From Helicobacter cetorum (GTDB lineage Bacteria > Campylobacterota > Campylobacteria > Campylobacterales > Helicobacteraceae), in contig NZ_FZMR01000002.1 of assembly GCF_900198405.1 (NCBI RefSeq), positions 108,564 through 172,563 of the forward strand: a stretch of DNA of 64,000 nucleotides, in the 5' to 3' direction. Positions 9,196 to 18,843 of the stretch are shown here, piece by piece. The position numbers and the translations under genes are program-made. The notes beneath the pieces were generated by a model that was not told where the DNA came from, searched no databases, and worked only from the letters and a program-made list of their open reading frames with translations. The number at the start of each line of letters is the position of its first letter. The stretch's first letter is position 1.

Positions 9196-12100
9196 TGTAA
9201 GGTTTTTTGACTTTGATAAAAGCGTTTAATCTTATCATCTACAGGAGCAAGTAAACGATAAAAAATTGGCACAATAAGCAAGCTTAATACCATAGACACC
9301 ATAAGCCCCCCACTCATAGCAATCCCAATAGGAGACTTCATAGCAGCTCCATCACCTACCGCTAAAGCTAGGGGCAACATGCCAAAAACCATCGCAATCG
9401 TAGTCATTAAAATTGGTCTTAAACGAGTCTCGCCTGCATATAAAATCGCCTCCTGAATGCTTTTACCCTTTTTACGCTCTTCATTCGCCACATCAATTAA
9501 AAGCGTGGCGTTCTTTCCTACCATACCAATAAGCAAGATTAAGCCCATCATAGAAAACATGCTTAATGGTTGATGAGCAATAGCTAGAGCAAAAAACGCC
9601 CCCGAAAAGCTCAAAGGCATGGTAATCATAATAATTAATGGCTCTAAAATAGATTCATATAATGCAGCTAAAATCATATAAATTAGCACAAACGCTGTAG
9701 CTAAAGCAATGATAAATTCTGCACCGGTTTCTTTGGCGTTATTAGCCTCTCCTGTAAAGCTATAATTCGCTCCTTCAACAAGCCATTCTTTGGAATGCTT
9801 AGTAACTTGTTTTAAAACTTCTCCCAAAGACACCTTAGCACTTTTATTAGGACTAGCAAACACGGTGATACTACGCTCCCGATTATAGCGAGTGATATTA
9901 GAAGCACTAATAGTTTCTTTAACTTCAACTAAAGCATCTATAAACATCAATTTATTGTATTTATTACGCACCTGTAAGCGCTTGATGTCTTCTACAGACA
10001 CTCGTTTATTATCTGGCACACGAATGATAATATCATACTCCTTGCCATTTTCTTTAAAATAGCTCGCTTGATTTTCGCCTGAAAAAGCGGAGCTTACAAC
10101 CGCTGAAATCGCTTGAGCACTCACGCCGTATTTATTGGCGTTTTGTCTTAAGATTTTTAATTGGATTTGTGGCTGTGAATCGCTTGTGCTAGTGTGATAA
10201 TTTTCAACCTTACCTTTTAATTCAGGACTTTCTAATAAGAATTTTTTCAAATTCGCTACACTCTTATTGACGATTTCTTGCGAAGGTGCAAAAACAAAGA
10301 CTTGAAAAGGCGAGCTATCCCCCCCGCCTAACAAAGGAATATCTGAAAAATTAATACTAAGCATATCTTTAGCCTCTGGCATGCTGTCTAACTCTTTACG
10401 CAATTCTTTCATAATTTTAAATTGGTCTAAAGAACGCTCTTTAAGAGGCTTAAGTTGCACAAAAATCTTAGCCTTAAAAGGACTTTTAATGCTCCCATAG
10501 CCCACTTGTAAGGTGGTAAAATCTACATAAGGCTTTTTTTCAATTACTTTTTGAAAGGCTTGGGTTTTATTGACCATATAATCAATACTTACGCCCGGAC
10601 TTGCTTTAAGCCATACATTAAACTTCCCTCTATCTTCTTTTAGCATAAAATCCATGCCTAGCTTAGAGGCTACAAAAAGAGAGCCTATAAAAACTATAAC
10701 CACAGCTAAAAACACAATAAGTTTATGCCCTAAAACCCATTGCAATAAAGAAACATAGCGAGTCTCTAAAGCCTTAAAAAAAGGTTCGCTCCAATGATAA
10801 AAACGAGATTGCTTTGGGCTTACCACAATAGAGCTTACCATAGGAATTATCGTAACGACCACCACATACGATAAGGCTATTGCTAAAGCCACCGTAATCC
10901 CAAAACTCTCAAAAAAGCGCCCAATGATACCTTTCATATTCCCTATAGGCACAAACACAGAGAGCAACATCGCAGAAATCGCTACGACCGCAAAACCAAT
11001 TTCTCTCACTCCCTCATAACTTGCTGTGCGTTTATCCATGCCCATTTCTAATTTTTTATGGATATTTTCAATGATAACAATCGCATCATCAATGATAATG
11101 CCTATCGCTAGAGTTAAGGCTACCATAGTAAGCATGTTTAAGGAAAAACCCATCCATTGAATGAGAGCAAAAGTCCCCATAATAGAAATAGGAATAGAAA
11201 TCGCTGAAACTAAAGTAATCGTGCCATTACGCAAGAAAATAAACACCACTAAAACCGCTAAAATCCCCCCTAAAATCAAGTCAAACTTAACATCTTCAAT
11301 AGAAGTGCGGATATAAGTTGTCGTATCCATAAAAGGTGTGATCTCATACCCCGGACTGACTTCTTGGAGATGCTTAAGCTCTTTATAGACATGATCTACA
11401 ATTTCAATTTCATTGGATCCGGCAATTTTTTGAATTTCTAGTATCACTCCGGGCTTGTGTGCAAAGCTTGCAAAAGTGGTGTTCTCTTGCAGTCCTACTT
11501 CTACCTTAGCAATATCAGCTAAACGCACATGATTAGCCACTTGAATGTTTTTTACATCAGCAATCGTATAACTATTCGCATTGACTAAAATAGCTAGTTC
11601 TTTTTGGTCATTAACAACACGCCCCCCATCCACTTCTAAGTTTTCTGTTTTTAACACATTATAAAGCTCACTATAAGTTACGCCATATTTATTCATTAAA
11701 GTGGGGTCAGCATAAATTCTAATTTGCTTTTCTCTAAAACCATTGAGTTGCACACCCCCCACTCCATAAATCTTTTGTAGCATGGGTTTAATGACATTTT
11801 TAGCATGGTCATTAATAGTGGCAATAGGCACACTCTCACTGCTTATAAAAAGCGAGATAATCGCATCTGAGTTGGTATCAAACTTATCAATAGAGGGCTT
11901 TTGAATATTTGGGTCATTAAAACGCACTGAAGAAACTTTATTGATAATATCATTCAGTGCTTCATCTTTAGGCTTTTCTAGCTCAAATTCAATCGCAACC
12001 ATGCTAATATTTCTAGCGCTATTAGAAGTAACCTTTTTAATCCCATCAACCCCCATGACCGCCTCTTCAATCTTATCGGTTACTTTACTTTCTATAATCT

Positions 12101-12263
12101 CAGCGCTAGCCCCCGGATACAAGGTGTTAACCACCACAATAGGAATGTCAATATTTGGAAAAAGGGCGATACTAAGCTTTTTAAAGCCCATGGTTCCAAA
12201 AAATACAATCGCAAGAGCAAACATCAAAGTCGTAATAGGACGATTAATTGCTACTTTATACAT
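9192..12263 (-). CDS. hefC: RND multidrug efflux inner membrane transporter HefC (AcrB type)
   Basis: A 1023-residue HAE1-type resistance-nodulation-division transporter exporting drugs and bile salts with proton antiport. The N-terminus MYKVAINRPITTLM begins TM1; two large periplasmic loops separate TM1-2 and TM7-8. TM4 carries the essential Asp pair in AIGIIIDDAIVIIEN (about 390). The C-terminal half repeats the pattern (LLIGMVGKNATLLID, then ETRLRPILMTTIAMV). Length and order hefA-hefB-hefC match the H. pylori locus HP0605-0607, whose HefC is a main drug efflux pump. Acts as a trimer with HefB and HefA, encoded immediately upstream. Confidence 0.95.
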   Translation of the reverse strand: MYKVAINRPITTLMFALAIVFFGTMGFKKLSIALFPNIDIPIVVVNTLYPGASAEIIESKVTDKIEEAVMGVDGIKKVTSNSARNISMVAIEFELEKPKDEALNDIINKVSSVRFNDPNIQKPSIDKFDTNSDAIISLFISSESVPIATINDHAKNVIKPMLQKIYGVGGVQLNGFREKQIRIYADPTLMNKYGVTYSELYNVLKTENLEVDGGRVVNDQKELAILVNANSYTIADVKNIQVANHVRLADIAKVEVGLQENTTFASFAHKPGVILEIQKIAGSNEIEIVDHVYKELKHLQEVSPGYEITPFMDTTTYIRTSIEDVKFDLILGGILAVLVVFIFLRNGTITLVSAISIPISIMGTFALIQWMGFSLNMLTMVALTLAIGIIIDDAIVIIENIHKKLEMGMDKRTASYEGVREIGFAVVAISAMLLSVFVPIGNMKGIIGRFFESFGITVALAIALSYVVVVTIIPMVSSIVVSPKQSRFYHWSEPFFKALETRYVSLLQWVLGHKLIVFLAVVIVFIGSLFVASKLGMDFMLKEDRGKFNVWLKASPGVSIDYMVNKTQAFQKVIEKKPYVDFTTLQVGYGSIKSPFKAKIFVQLKPLKERSLDQFKIMKELRKELDSMPEAKDMLSINFSDIPLLGGGDSSPFQVFVFAPSQEIVNKSVANLKKFLLESPELKGKVENYHTSTSDSQPQIQLKILRQNANKYGVSAQAISAVVSSAFSGENQASYFKENGKEYDIIIRVPDNKRVSVEDIKRLQVRNKYNKLMFIDALVEVKETISASNITRYNRERSITVFASPNKSAKVSLGEVLKQVTKHSKEWLVEGANYSFTGEANNAKETGAEFIIALATAFVLIYMILAALYESILEPLIIMITMPLSFSGAFFALAIAHQPLSMFSMMGLILLIGMVGKNATLLIDVANEERKKGKSIQEAILYAGETRLRPILMTTIAMVFGMLPLALAVGDGAAMKSPIGIAMSGGLMVSMVLSLLIVPIFYRLLAPVDDKIKRFYQSQKTLQ

Positions 12264-12276
12264 GGCTTAATACTTT

Positions 12277-12990
12277 CTATTTGTGGTTTTTAACTTGGAT
12301 AAACCCATCGCCAAAAAGCCCTACTGCCATATTACTAGGTGCTAGAGCCTCTGCACTCACTTTTCTAGTATCTTCATCAATAGCCGGATAAATCTTAGTG
12401 ATTTTAGTCTCATATTTTTTAGAATCCCCATCTATAGAATAAGTGAAAGTATCCCCTACTTTCACTTCATTGATATATTTAGAGTCAAATTCTAAGACAA
12501 GCTTTTTTTGATGGCTAATCAGTCTTAAAAGCACGGTGTTATTCGCATTTACCCCTTCGCCCACTTGAATGTTTTTACTCGCTACTACGCCATCAAAAGG
12601 GGCTCTTAAAATAGTTTTATCTAACATAGAAAGTGAAAAAGCATAATCAGATTCTAAACGCTTATAATCCGCCTTATAGCGTTCTAAAGTGTTTCTATCT
12701 ACAGCACCACCTATTTTGTTATAACGCTCGTATTGTTTTTTAGCAAAAGCTAATTGCTGTTCAATAGAATTGCTTTGGGCTTGTTTATCTTGGTTATATA
12801 ATAGTAGTAATACTTCATCTTTTTTAACCACACTCCCTTCAGTAACTCTAATCACATTCACAATGCCATAACTATCCAAAGTCAGTTTAGAGTCTTGCAT
12901 GGCTTTCACATTAAAGACAGCATACACCTCTTCACTAGCTTGCAAATATAAAAAACTCAAGCATAGCCCTATTAAAAATTTTTGTATCAT
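12277..12990 (-). CDS. hefB: Efflux periplasmic adaptor (membrane fusion protein) HefB
   Basis: A 237-residue adaptor bridging HefC and HefA. Signal peptide to about residue 18 (LIGLCLSFLYLQA), then a lipoyl-like half (LDSYGIVNVIRVTEGSVVKKDEV), an alpha-hairpin of about 60 residues (KQAQSNSIEQQLAF to LDKTILRAPFDG), the second lipoyl half with the family landmark LRAPFDGVV, and a beta-barrel domain. Short for the family but similar to the compact H. pylori HefB. It lies 13 bases before hefC and 14 after hefA. Confidence 0.9.
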   Translation of the reverse strand: MIQKFLIGLCLSFLYLQASEEVYAVFNVKAMQDSKLTLDSYGIVNVIRVTEGSVVKKDEVLLLLYNQDKQAQSNSIEQQLAFAKKQYERYNKIGGAVDRNTLERYKADYKRLESDYAFSLSMLDKTILRAPFDGVVASKNIQVGEGVNANNTVLLRLISHQKKLVLEFDSKYINEVKVGDTFTYSIDGDSKKYETKITKIYPAIDEDTRKVSAEALAPSNMAVGLFGDGFIQVKNHK

Positions 12991-13004
12991 TTTATCCCTC
13001 TAAA

Positions 13005-14510
13005 TTAATGCACATAATCTTGTATCTTATGCCCACTATAAAAAATATAATTTGCTTTTTGCATTTCATAATTGTTCAAAGCCATGTTGTAAGCCACTTC
13101 TGCATCAAAGCGGGTGCTTAAGCCCCTTAAATAAGTGGTAAAGTCCACTAAATTTGCATCGTATTTCTTTTTGATATTCATAAAAGAAAGATTGGCTGAT
13201 TGTAAGCTTGCTTTAGAAGATTCAATTTTAGCTCGTGCAATTTCAAGCGACTTTCTATAAAGCTGTTCGTCTTTTTCTTGCTCTAGCTTTTTATAAGCCA
13301 AATTCTTTTCACTTGCTAATTGTCCTAATAAAATAGACTGCTTTTGCAAAGATAGTCCTATATCATCAAAGATTTTTAAGCTCACAGTAACCCCGGCGGT
13401 GTTTTGCTGCCCCGGATAGAAGTTCCCTAAACGCCCTAACGCATAAGCAGGCTTTTGAATCCAATAAAGCCATGAGTCATATAAATCCACGGTAGGATAG
13501 TAGTTGAGCTGTTTATTTTGGTATTTGAGCGCGACAATTTGCTCTCTTAAAGAAACTAAATCTTGGCGTTCTCTTAGTTGTAAATTAGGAGTATCAATGG
13601 TAGTTTTTTTCAAATTTTCTATGTTTAAATTGGTTAGATATTCTAAAGTCAAGCGGTTTTGTTCTAAGGCAAACTGCACATCTAAAATATCGTATTCACT
13701 CAAGCTCCCTTGAGCTTTCAAACTTTGTAAATCATCAATAGTAGTTAGCCCTTCATCATAGAGCTTAGAAACCCTTTTAATATCTGTTTTAATCTGCTCT
13801 AATTTTTTTTGTAAAGCAATCACACGAGCGAGATTATTAAAATATTGATAGTATTGTTGCACCACTTGCAAATACACACTTTGGCGCGTGTATTCTAAAT
13901 TAGCCACGCTAGAGCGATAGCTTGCAGATTTTTCTCTCACATTATTCACATTACTAAAACCATTAAAAACATTTAATTTAACTTGTGCTTGTAATTGTTG
14001 GGTGTTATAACGCTTAAATTCTGGGGTATCTCTATTTTCATTTTTAAAATTATAGTGCATATCAAAAGTAGGCAAAAACATCGCTTTTGAAATAGTATGG
14101 TTTTTCATCGCTTGCTTAACATTCATTTCTTGGGCTTGCAAACTAAGATTAGTTGTAGCCCCCTTAAGCAATTCATAAAGCCCTAAAGCGACTTTATGAC
14201 TTCTTTCATGGTATCTAGCAATTTCTTTAGTAATGCTAGAGGCTACAGGAGTATCAATTTGTTTCAAAGGCAAAAAACCTTGAGAATCATTGGGGGTGTT
14301 AAACAATGTATTATTAGATAAATCCTTAGGGTTAACTAAGCTCAAATTCTTATGATTATATTCTTTTAAAATTTGCTTAATTTCTTGGGGAGATTTAGAT
14401 TGCGACATGATAGAAATCTCGTTTTCTAAAGAATCGCCTTTAGGGTCTTTAGCTAACAAACAAATACCTAAAACTCCCAATAAACCAATATATCTTATCA
14501 TTACATTCAT
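13005..14510 (-). CDS. hefA: Outer membrane efflux channel HefA (TolC family)
   Basis: A 501-residue TolC-like protein. Signal sequence IGLLGVLGICLLA, an N-terminal low-complexity segment (about 25-110), then two repeats of the outer membrane efflux protein domain: long helices with coiled-coil spacing (NVREKSASYRSSVANLEYTR; then LASEKNLAYKKLEQEKDEQL) joined by barrel strands. The final segment MALNNYEMQKANYIFYSG is typical of TolC proteins. It is first in the hefA-hefB-hefC order and starts 8 bases after the hemE stop, so the pump genes may be read through from hemE, as in H. pylori. Confidence 0.93.
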   Translation of the reverse strand: MNVMIRYIGLLGVLGICLLAKDPKGDSLENEISIMSQSKSPQEIKQILKEYNHKNLSLVNPKDLSNNTLFNTPNDSQGFLPLKQIDTPVASSITKEIARYHERSHKVALGLYELLKGATTNLSLQAQEMNVKQAMKNHTISKAMFLPTFDMHYNFKNENRDTPEFKRYNTQQLQAQVKLNVFNGFSNVNNVREKSASYRSSVANLEYTRQSVYLQVVQQYYQYFNNLARVIALQKKLEQIKTDIKRVSKLYDEGLTTIDDLQSLKAQGSLSEYDILDVQFALEQNRLTLEYLTNLNIENLKKTTIDTPNLQLRERQDLVSLREQIVALKYQNKQLNYYPTVDLYDSWLYWIQKPAYALGRLGNFYPGQQNTAGVTVSLKIFDDIGLSLQKQSILLGQLASEKNLAYKKLEQEKDEQLYRKSLEIARAKIESSKASLQSANLSFMNIKKKYDANLVDFTTYLRGLSTRFDAEVAYNMALNNYEMQKANYIFYSGHKIQDYVH

Positions 14511-14518
14511 AAAGACCC

Positions 14519-15538
14519 CTATCGCTTAGATTTACTACGCACCAATTCCACTAAATACTTAGCATTTTCTCTAGGCAAATCCGGTAACATTCCATGCCCT
14601 AAATTAAAAATATGCCCCTTATTGTTCATAATTTTTAAAATTTTTTCAACCCCTTCTTCTAAGGCACTTTTATCATAAAGGCGTGTAGGCTCTAAATTCC
14701 CTTGCAAAACATACTTATCGCCTAAAATTTTCTTTGCCATTTCTAAAGGAGTGCTCCAATCCACTCCAAATACATCAAATTCCCCATCTATGCTATCTAA
14801 AAACCCACAAATCCCTTTAGGAAAAAGAATTACTGGAATGTGTGGATAGCGTTTTTTAAGCTCTTTAGAAATTTTTTTCATATAATGCCAACTAAACTTT
14901 AAATAAACTTCTTTTTCTAAGGCATTTGCCCATGAGTCAAAGACCATAACCGCATTAACCCCTGCTTGAATTTGAAGACTTAAATACTCTATTAATTCTG
15001 TGCTTAATTTTTCTAAAAGAGCATGCAAAACTTTAGGCTCGCTATAGAGCATTTTCTTACTTTTAGCATAAGTTTTACTCCCTTCACCTTCTATCATGTA
15101 AGTCGCTAGTGTCCAAGGCGAACCACAAAAACCTATCAAGGCTTTATCTTTAGAAAGTTTTTTACGAGTTTGAGAGATAGTATCATAAACATAATTGAGT
15201 TGCTTGTATGCTCCTACTCTTAGATTTTCTACGCTTTTTAAATCCGTGATGGTTTGTAAAAAATGCGGTCCTTTTGTAGGGATAAATTCCAAATCTAAGC
15301 CCATTTCTAAAGGCACAACTAAAATATCACTGAATAAAATGGCGGCATCCACATCTAAAATTTCTACCGGCTGTAAGGTAACTTCCATAGCTAAATCACT
15401 ATTTTTACACAACTCTAAAAAACTCCCCGCTTTTTTGCGAGTCTCTTGATATTCACTTAAATAACGCCCAGCTTGTCTCATCATCCAAATGGGTGTGTAG
15501 GGTGTTTCTTTCTTAAAACATGCATCAATAAAAATCAT
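14519..15538 (-). CDS. hemE: Uroporphyrinogen III decarboxylase
   Basis: A 339-residue cytosolic enzyme that decarboxylates the four acetate side chains of uroporphyrinogen III to give coproporphyrinogen III in haem biosynthesis. Signature [12 protein letters not shown] occurs near residue 16 (the Arg pair binds substrate carboxylates), with [12 protein letters not shown] and [16 protein letters not shown] following and the C-terminal [11 protein letters not shown] choose the second of two adjacent ATGs (15538), because AAGGA then has better spacing and the protein starts MIFIDACF as in H. pylori; the first would add one Met. It lies 8 bases before hefA and is probably cotranscribed. Confidence 0.95.
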   Translation of the reverse strand: MIFIDACFKKETPYTPIWMMRQAGRYLSEYQETRKKAGSFLELCKNSDLAMEVTLQPVEILDVDAAILFSDILVVPLEMGLDLEFIPTKGPHFLQTITDLKSVENLRVGAYKQLNYVYDTISQTRKKLSKDKALIGFCGSPWTLATYMIEGEGSKTYAKSKKMLYSEPKVLHALLEKLSTELIEYLSLQIQAGVNAVMVFDSWANALEKEVYLKFSWHYMKKISKELKKRYPHIPVILFPKGICGFLDSIDGEFDVFGVDWSTPLEMAKKILGDKYVLQGNLEPTRLYDKSALEEGVEKILKIMNNKGHIFNLGHGMLPDLPRENAKYLVELVRSKSKR

Positions 15539-15596
15539 CATAAATCCTTAATTATTTATCTATTGTTATCTTTGTAGTTAATTCTCAAAAAGTATT

Positions 15597-16220
15597 TTAT
15601 CCTAAAAATTTAGTAAAATCATAAAATGTAAAGGTTATTCCTATGGAATAAATGTCTAGTCTTGGTGTGCCAAAAGCCTTAGAAAACTTGCTTTGGATAA
15701 AATAAAAAGGGATAGCCCCTCGTGCCTCAACGCTCAAGCCAAAATTTTTAGCCACATTAAAAAACACCCCAATAGTTCCTACGGCTGATTGGATATTATA
15801 TTGGTGTTTATCCATTTTTACCCCTAAAATTTGGAGTTGATACCCTAATGAAATTCTAGGAATTACCCACCCTTTAAAAAGCCTCACCCCAGCTACAAAT
15901 CCTGTGCTTAAAAAATACGACCCACCCATTGCTGAATCTAAATATCCCCCTAGCAAGAACTTCTTTTTTATAACACGCCCCGCACTAAAACCCAACGAAA
16001 AATCATCGTATTGCTTTTTTATCCAAATAGGAGGACGATTTTTAGGGCGTATAGGAGCAGATTTTACAGACTGAACATGCTGATAAAGATACCCTATTTT
16101 AAGCATGCCAAAATATTTTTTTGTCGGCTCTAAAGGCTTAAAAAAACCTAACGAATGGCTATCGGCTAATAACGACTTTGTTAAGCCCAACACCACTAAG
16201 ATTTTAAGAAAAAAAGACAT
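15597..16220 (-). CDS. Small outer membrane beta-barrel protein
   Basis: A 207-residue protein with a signal peptide (MSFFLKILVVLGLTKSLLA). Mature alternating strands include GMLKIGYLYQHV, LSTGFVAGVRLFKGWVIPRI and LSVEARGAIPFYF, and the last predicted strand is YSIGITFTFYDF, a few residues before the end (TKFLG). It has the look of a small Helicobacter OMP at the position of H. pylori HP0603, between hemE and magIII. It begins one base before the 3' end of magIII (16222) and is likely coexpressed with it. Function unknown. Confidence 0.7.
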   Translation of the reverse strand: MSFFLKILVVLGLTKSLLADSHSLGFFKPLEPTKKYFGMLKIGYLYQHVQSVKSAPIRPKNRPPIWIKKQYDDFSLGFSAGRVIKKKFLLGGYLDSAMGGSYFLSTGFVAGVRLFKGWVIPRISLGYQLQILGVKMDKHQYNIQSAVGTIGVFFNVAKNFGLSVEARGAIPFYFIQSKFSKAFGTPRLDIYSIGITFTFYDFTKFLG

Positions 16221-16221
16221 T

Positions 16222-16878
16222 TTAAAATTTTAAATCTAATTTTCGCTTAGAAAATTCTACAATTTTTCCATGAAATCTCGCATAAAGCTCTGCTAAAGAA
16301 ATAGGTTTTTCATAGAGTGCTGAGGCATTTTTTAGATTTTCTTCAACACCTTTCATAAAAAAATTCTGCAATTCATCATAATCTTCTATTTCTATGCCTA
16401 ATTTTTTTAAAAATAAATAAGTGTATTTATCCACTACCATCACTTCTCTAGCACACACATAGCAAAGAATCACATCCGCACTTTCTTTACCAATGCCCTT
16501 TTGATTTAAAAGCCACTCTCTAGTTACTTCTTTTTTAAAATTTTCAAAATTTTTAAAGTCTTTCAAAATATTTTCACTCAAACTAATGATTCGTTTTGCC
16601 TTTTGGTTATAAAACCCGCTAGGGCGGATACGCTCTTTAAGGTTGATAGGCTCAATACAAGCAATTTTTTTAAGATTATTTTCATCATCACTTTCTAAAA
16701 TAAGAGCGTTTTTTAGATTTTCTAAAGATTTTAAAACATTCTCAAATTTTGTATTTTGCGTTAAAATCGCCCCAATTAAAGTCTCAAAGCTATAAGCGTT
16801 AGGCCACCAAACAAGAGGGGTATTTTCTAATAAATTTAAATTTTTTAAAGCTTTTAGAATATCAAAACTATCTAACAT
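16222..16878 (-). CDS. magIII: 3-methyladenine DNA glycosylase MagIII
   Basis: A 218-residue helix-hairpin-helix glycosylase of the endonuclease III superfamily that excises 3-methyladenine. The helix-hairpin-helix LLNQKGIGKESADVIL is followed by the catalytic Asp in VMVVDKYTYLF. The Fe-S cluster cysteines of true endonuclease III are absent, as in H. pylori MagIII (HP0602). The frame extends upstream to 16950, but I start at 16878 (MLDSF) because that gives the 218-residue H. pylori length; the extra 24 residues upstream are hydrophobic and low-complexity, consistent with untranslated 5' sequence. It lies just downstream of the flaA terminator on the same strand. Confidence 0.92.
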   Translation of the reverse strand: MLDSFDILKALKNLNLLENTPLVWWPNAYSFETLIGAILTQNTKFENVLKSLENLKNALILESDDENNLKKIACIEPINLKERIRPSGFYNQKAKRIISLSENILKDFKNFENFKKEVTREWLLNQKGIGKESADVILCYVCAREVMVVDKYTYLFLKKLGIEIEDYDELQNFFMKGVEENLKNASALYEKPISLAELYARFHGKIVEFSKRKLDLKF

Positions 16879-16946
16879 CAAAAACCGCCTACTACAGAAA
16901 AAAGAAAATAAAAGGTATTTTATAGCAAAAAGAAGTAAAAATGAAA

Positions 16947-16976
16947 ACAAAAAGCCAATGCCTTAAAAGCATTAGC
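16947..16976 (-). terminator. Rho-independent terminator of flaA
   Basis: Read on the minus strand, GCTAATGC-TTTTAAG-GCATTGGC forms an 8-pair stem with one G-T pair and is followed by TTTTTG. It lies 24 bases past the flaA stop and insulates highly expressed flaA from magIII. Confidence 0.85.
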
Positions 16977-16999
16977 TCCATACAAATATCCTCTTAAAA

Positions 17000-18535
17000 C
17001 TATGTTAAAAGCCTTAAGATATTTTGCTGAACGGTGTTAGCCTGACTCATCGCATAGCTACCAGATTGTGCCAAAATGTTATTTTTATTAAAGTTAGCGC
17101 TCTCATCAGCAAAGTCTACATCTCTAATTTGAGATTCAGCAGCTTTTACATTCACTTGAGTGATACTGATGTTATTTACGGTGCTAATCATTTGATTTTG
17201 TACAGAACCTAAATCAGAACGCACTTTATCTAGCATCTTCATAGCTGACTCAGCGACATCCATAACCACCATCGCACCCCTTAAGGTCGTAACTCCAGCT
17301 CCCAAACTATGATTGCCACTAGCAATGACAGCGTTATAGTTTGCACCACTTGCTGATTTAACATTGGCGTTAAAGTTTCCTGTAACATCGCGCAAATTTA
17401 CTGTGGTTTCTGCCACTTGATTTTGCCCAAAGCCAATAGCAGTAAAGCCTAATTTATCTGAATCAGATGCTGAAACAACACTGATGCTCCTAGCATCCAA
17501 TCTCGAGAGAGAGAGTCTTCCATAGTTAGTAGAACCTTGCGTTAAATCTTGACCACCATTAACATTTTTAATAGCGACTTGAGAGCCATCTTGATTATCA
17601 TCGGCTTTAATGTCAATCCCACGCCCATCAACACTACGCAAATTCAATCGTCCATTTTGATCAGTATAGGCCTCCACACCAGTCTCAGAAGTAACTGCAT
17701 TGATGGCTGCGACCAATCTTCCATCAGAGTCATTCTTTTTAATATCTACGATATTACCTAAATGAATCCCATTTAAAGTCAAATTGCTTAAATTCCCCGA
17801 CTGAATTGCATCATCACTTGTGGTGATAACATTTGCTTGAGCTTTAACACCTGTTCGGTTAGAATTTTTGTTAATCACTTCTGCTAACACACCAATTCCA
17901 GTGCCTGCTGAGCTAGAAATCTTTACGCTCTCTAATTTTACATCATTCACACCATCTACTTGCTTGAATGTCAAGCTAATGTCTCCAGAAGCCGTAATCA
18001 ACGCACCCGTAGCAATGCGGATTTGACCAATTTTATCTGAAGTGGTAGAGCCAATAGAAGCCTTAATACTTTGGTTAGAATACGCACCTACTTGGAATTC
18101 TTTATTGGTAAATTGACCAGACAATAACGCTTGACCATTATAAGTGGTTGTATTACCAATATTATCCAAGCCTTGAATCAAACGCACGATGTCAGCTTGA
18201 ATCGCCTTACGAGATTGAGTGGTTTGACCATCTTGAGCTGCTTGAGTAGCTTTAACCTTAACGGTATCTAGGATTTTTAACTGCTCATCCATTGCTTTAT
18301 CTGCAATTTGGATAATTCCCATGCCATCATTAGTGTTGGCAATCGCTTGACCTAAAGCACTCGCTTGTGAACGCAAAGAATCCGCAATTGTCATGCCTGA
18401 TGCATCATCAGCTGCCTTATTGATTCTCAAACCTGAACTTAAGCGCTCCAATGAATTCTTAAGTGCAGTTTGAGTAAGAGAAGATTGCACATGCGCATTT
18501 AACGCATTGATATTTGTATTGACCTGAAAAGCCAT
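17000..18535 (-). CDS. flaA: Major flagellin FlaA
   Basis: A 511-residue flagellin, the main subunit of the filament, exported by the flagellar type III system. Conserved D0/D1 ends: N-terminal [15 protein letters not shown] and [21 protein letters not shown]-terminal [15 protein letters not shown] through [16 protein letters not shown]. The central 180-400 region is variable and, in relatives, glycosylated with pseudaminic acid. H. pylori FlaA is 510 residues, so this is full length. RBS AAGGAG lies just upstream, a sigma-28 promoter about 60-80 bases upstream and a strong terminator just downstream, so it is monocistronic. The divergent neighbour is tlpD. Confidence 0.98.
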   Translation of the reverse strand: MAFQVNTNINALNAHVQSSLTQTALKNSLERLSSGLRINKAADDASGMTIADSLRSQASALGQAIANTNDGMGIIQIADKAMDEQLKILDTVKVKATQAAQDGQTTQSRKAIQADIVRLIQGLDNIGNTTTYNGQALLSGQFTNKEFQVGAYSNQSIKASIGSTTSDKIGQIRIATGALITASGDISLTFKQVDGVNDVKLESVKISSSAGTGIGVLAEVINKNSNRTGVKAQANVITTSDDAIQSGNLSNLTLNGIHLGNIVDIKKNDSDGRLVAAINAVTSETGVEAYTDQNGRLNLRSVDGRGIDIKADDNQDGSQVAIKNVNGGQDLTQGSTNYGRLSLSRLDARSISVVSASDSDKLGFTAIGFGQNQVAETTVNLRDVTGNFNANVKSASGANYNAVIASGNHSLGAGVTTLRGAMVVMDVAESAMKMLDKVRSDLGSVQNQMISTVNNISITQVNVKAAESQIRDVDFADESANFNKNNILAQSGSYAMSQANTVQQNILRLLT

Positions 18536-18589
18536 TGTTGTAACTCCTTGTTATTAAACCCAAAGGCATCCTTGCCAATGGTTAAGGTT

Positions 18590-18615
18590 ATATCGGACAA
18601 CATCTAAAATTTTTA
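18590..18615 (-). promoter_or_regulatory. Sigma-28 (FliA) promoter of flaA
   Basis: On the minus strand TAAA (18615-18612) is followed, 14 bases later, by TCCGATAT (18597-18590), close to the FliA consensus TAAA-N15-GCCGATAA. It is in the expected place for the single late-class promoter of Helicobacter flaA, giving a leader of about 50 bases. Confidence 0.85.
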
Positions 18616-18714
18616 AAACAAATAATTTTATATTTAAAAAATAATACCATTTATCCTTATTCAAATTTCTAGATTATTGATATCTTTACAACAAAAACCT
18701 TAAAAGTCTATTTC

Positions 18715-18777
18715 GGTCATATTGACCTCATATCAAAAGTAATGTTTTATTAATTTTTAGGTATAATCTAGGTCAAT
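18715..18777. promoter_or_regulatory. Palindromic operator-like elements between flaA and tlpD
   Basis: GGTCA-TAT-TGACC is a perfect palindrome at 18715-18727, and a third half-site AGGTCAAT at 18770-18777 forms an 8-base inverted repeat with ATTGACCT at 18721-18728. The sites bracket the tlpD -10 box (18762-18767). This looks like a binding site for a dimeric regulator acting on tlpD; no regulator is identified. Confidence 0.4.
18762..18767 (+). promoter_or_regulatory. -10 box of tlpD
   Basis: Perfect TATAAT, with transcription expected to start near 18774. That is too close to the upstream in-frame codon at 18778 for translation to begin there with an RBS, which supports the tlpD start at 18844. 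Confidence 0.7.
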
Positions 18778-18843
18778 TTGAAATGCAAATTATGGTTCTT
18801 GTATGACCTTAAGAAGCACAAATACAAAGATAAGGAAAGCACT

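Noticed and set aside
16879..16950. N-terminal extension of MagIII by 24 hydrophobic residues
   Set aside because: H. pylori MagIII is 218 residues starting at MLDSF, and the extension reaches to within a few bases of the flaA terminator, so it is unlikely to be translated.
18778..18843. N-terminal extension of TlpD by 22 residues
   Set aside because: The extension begins only about 4 bases past the expected transcription start of TATAAT at 18762-18767, with no RBS; H. pylori TlpD starts at the MFGN position.
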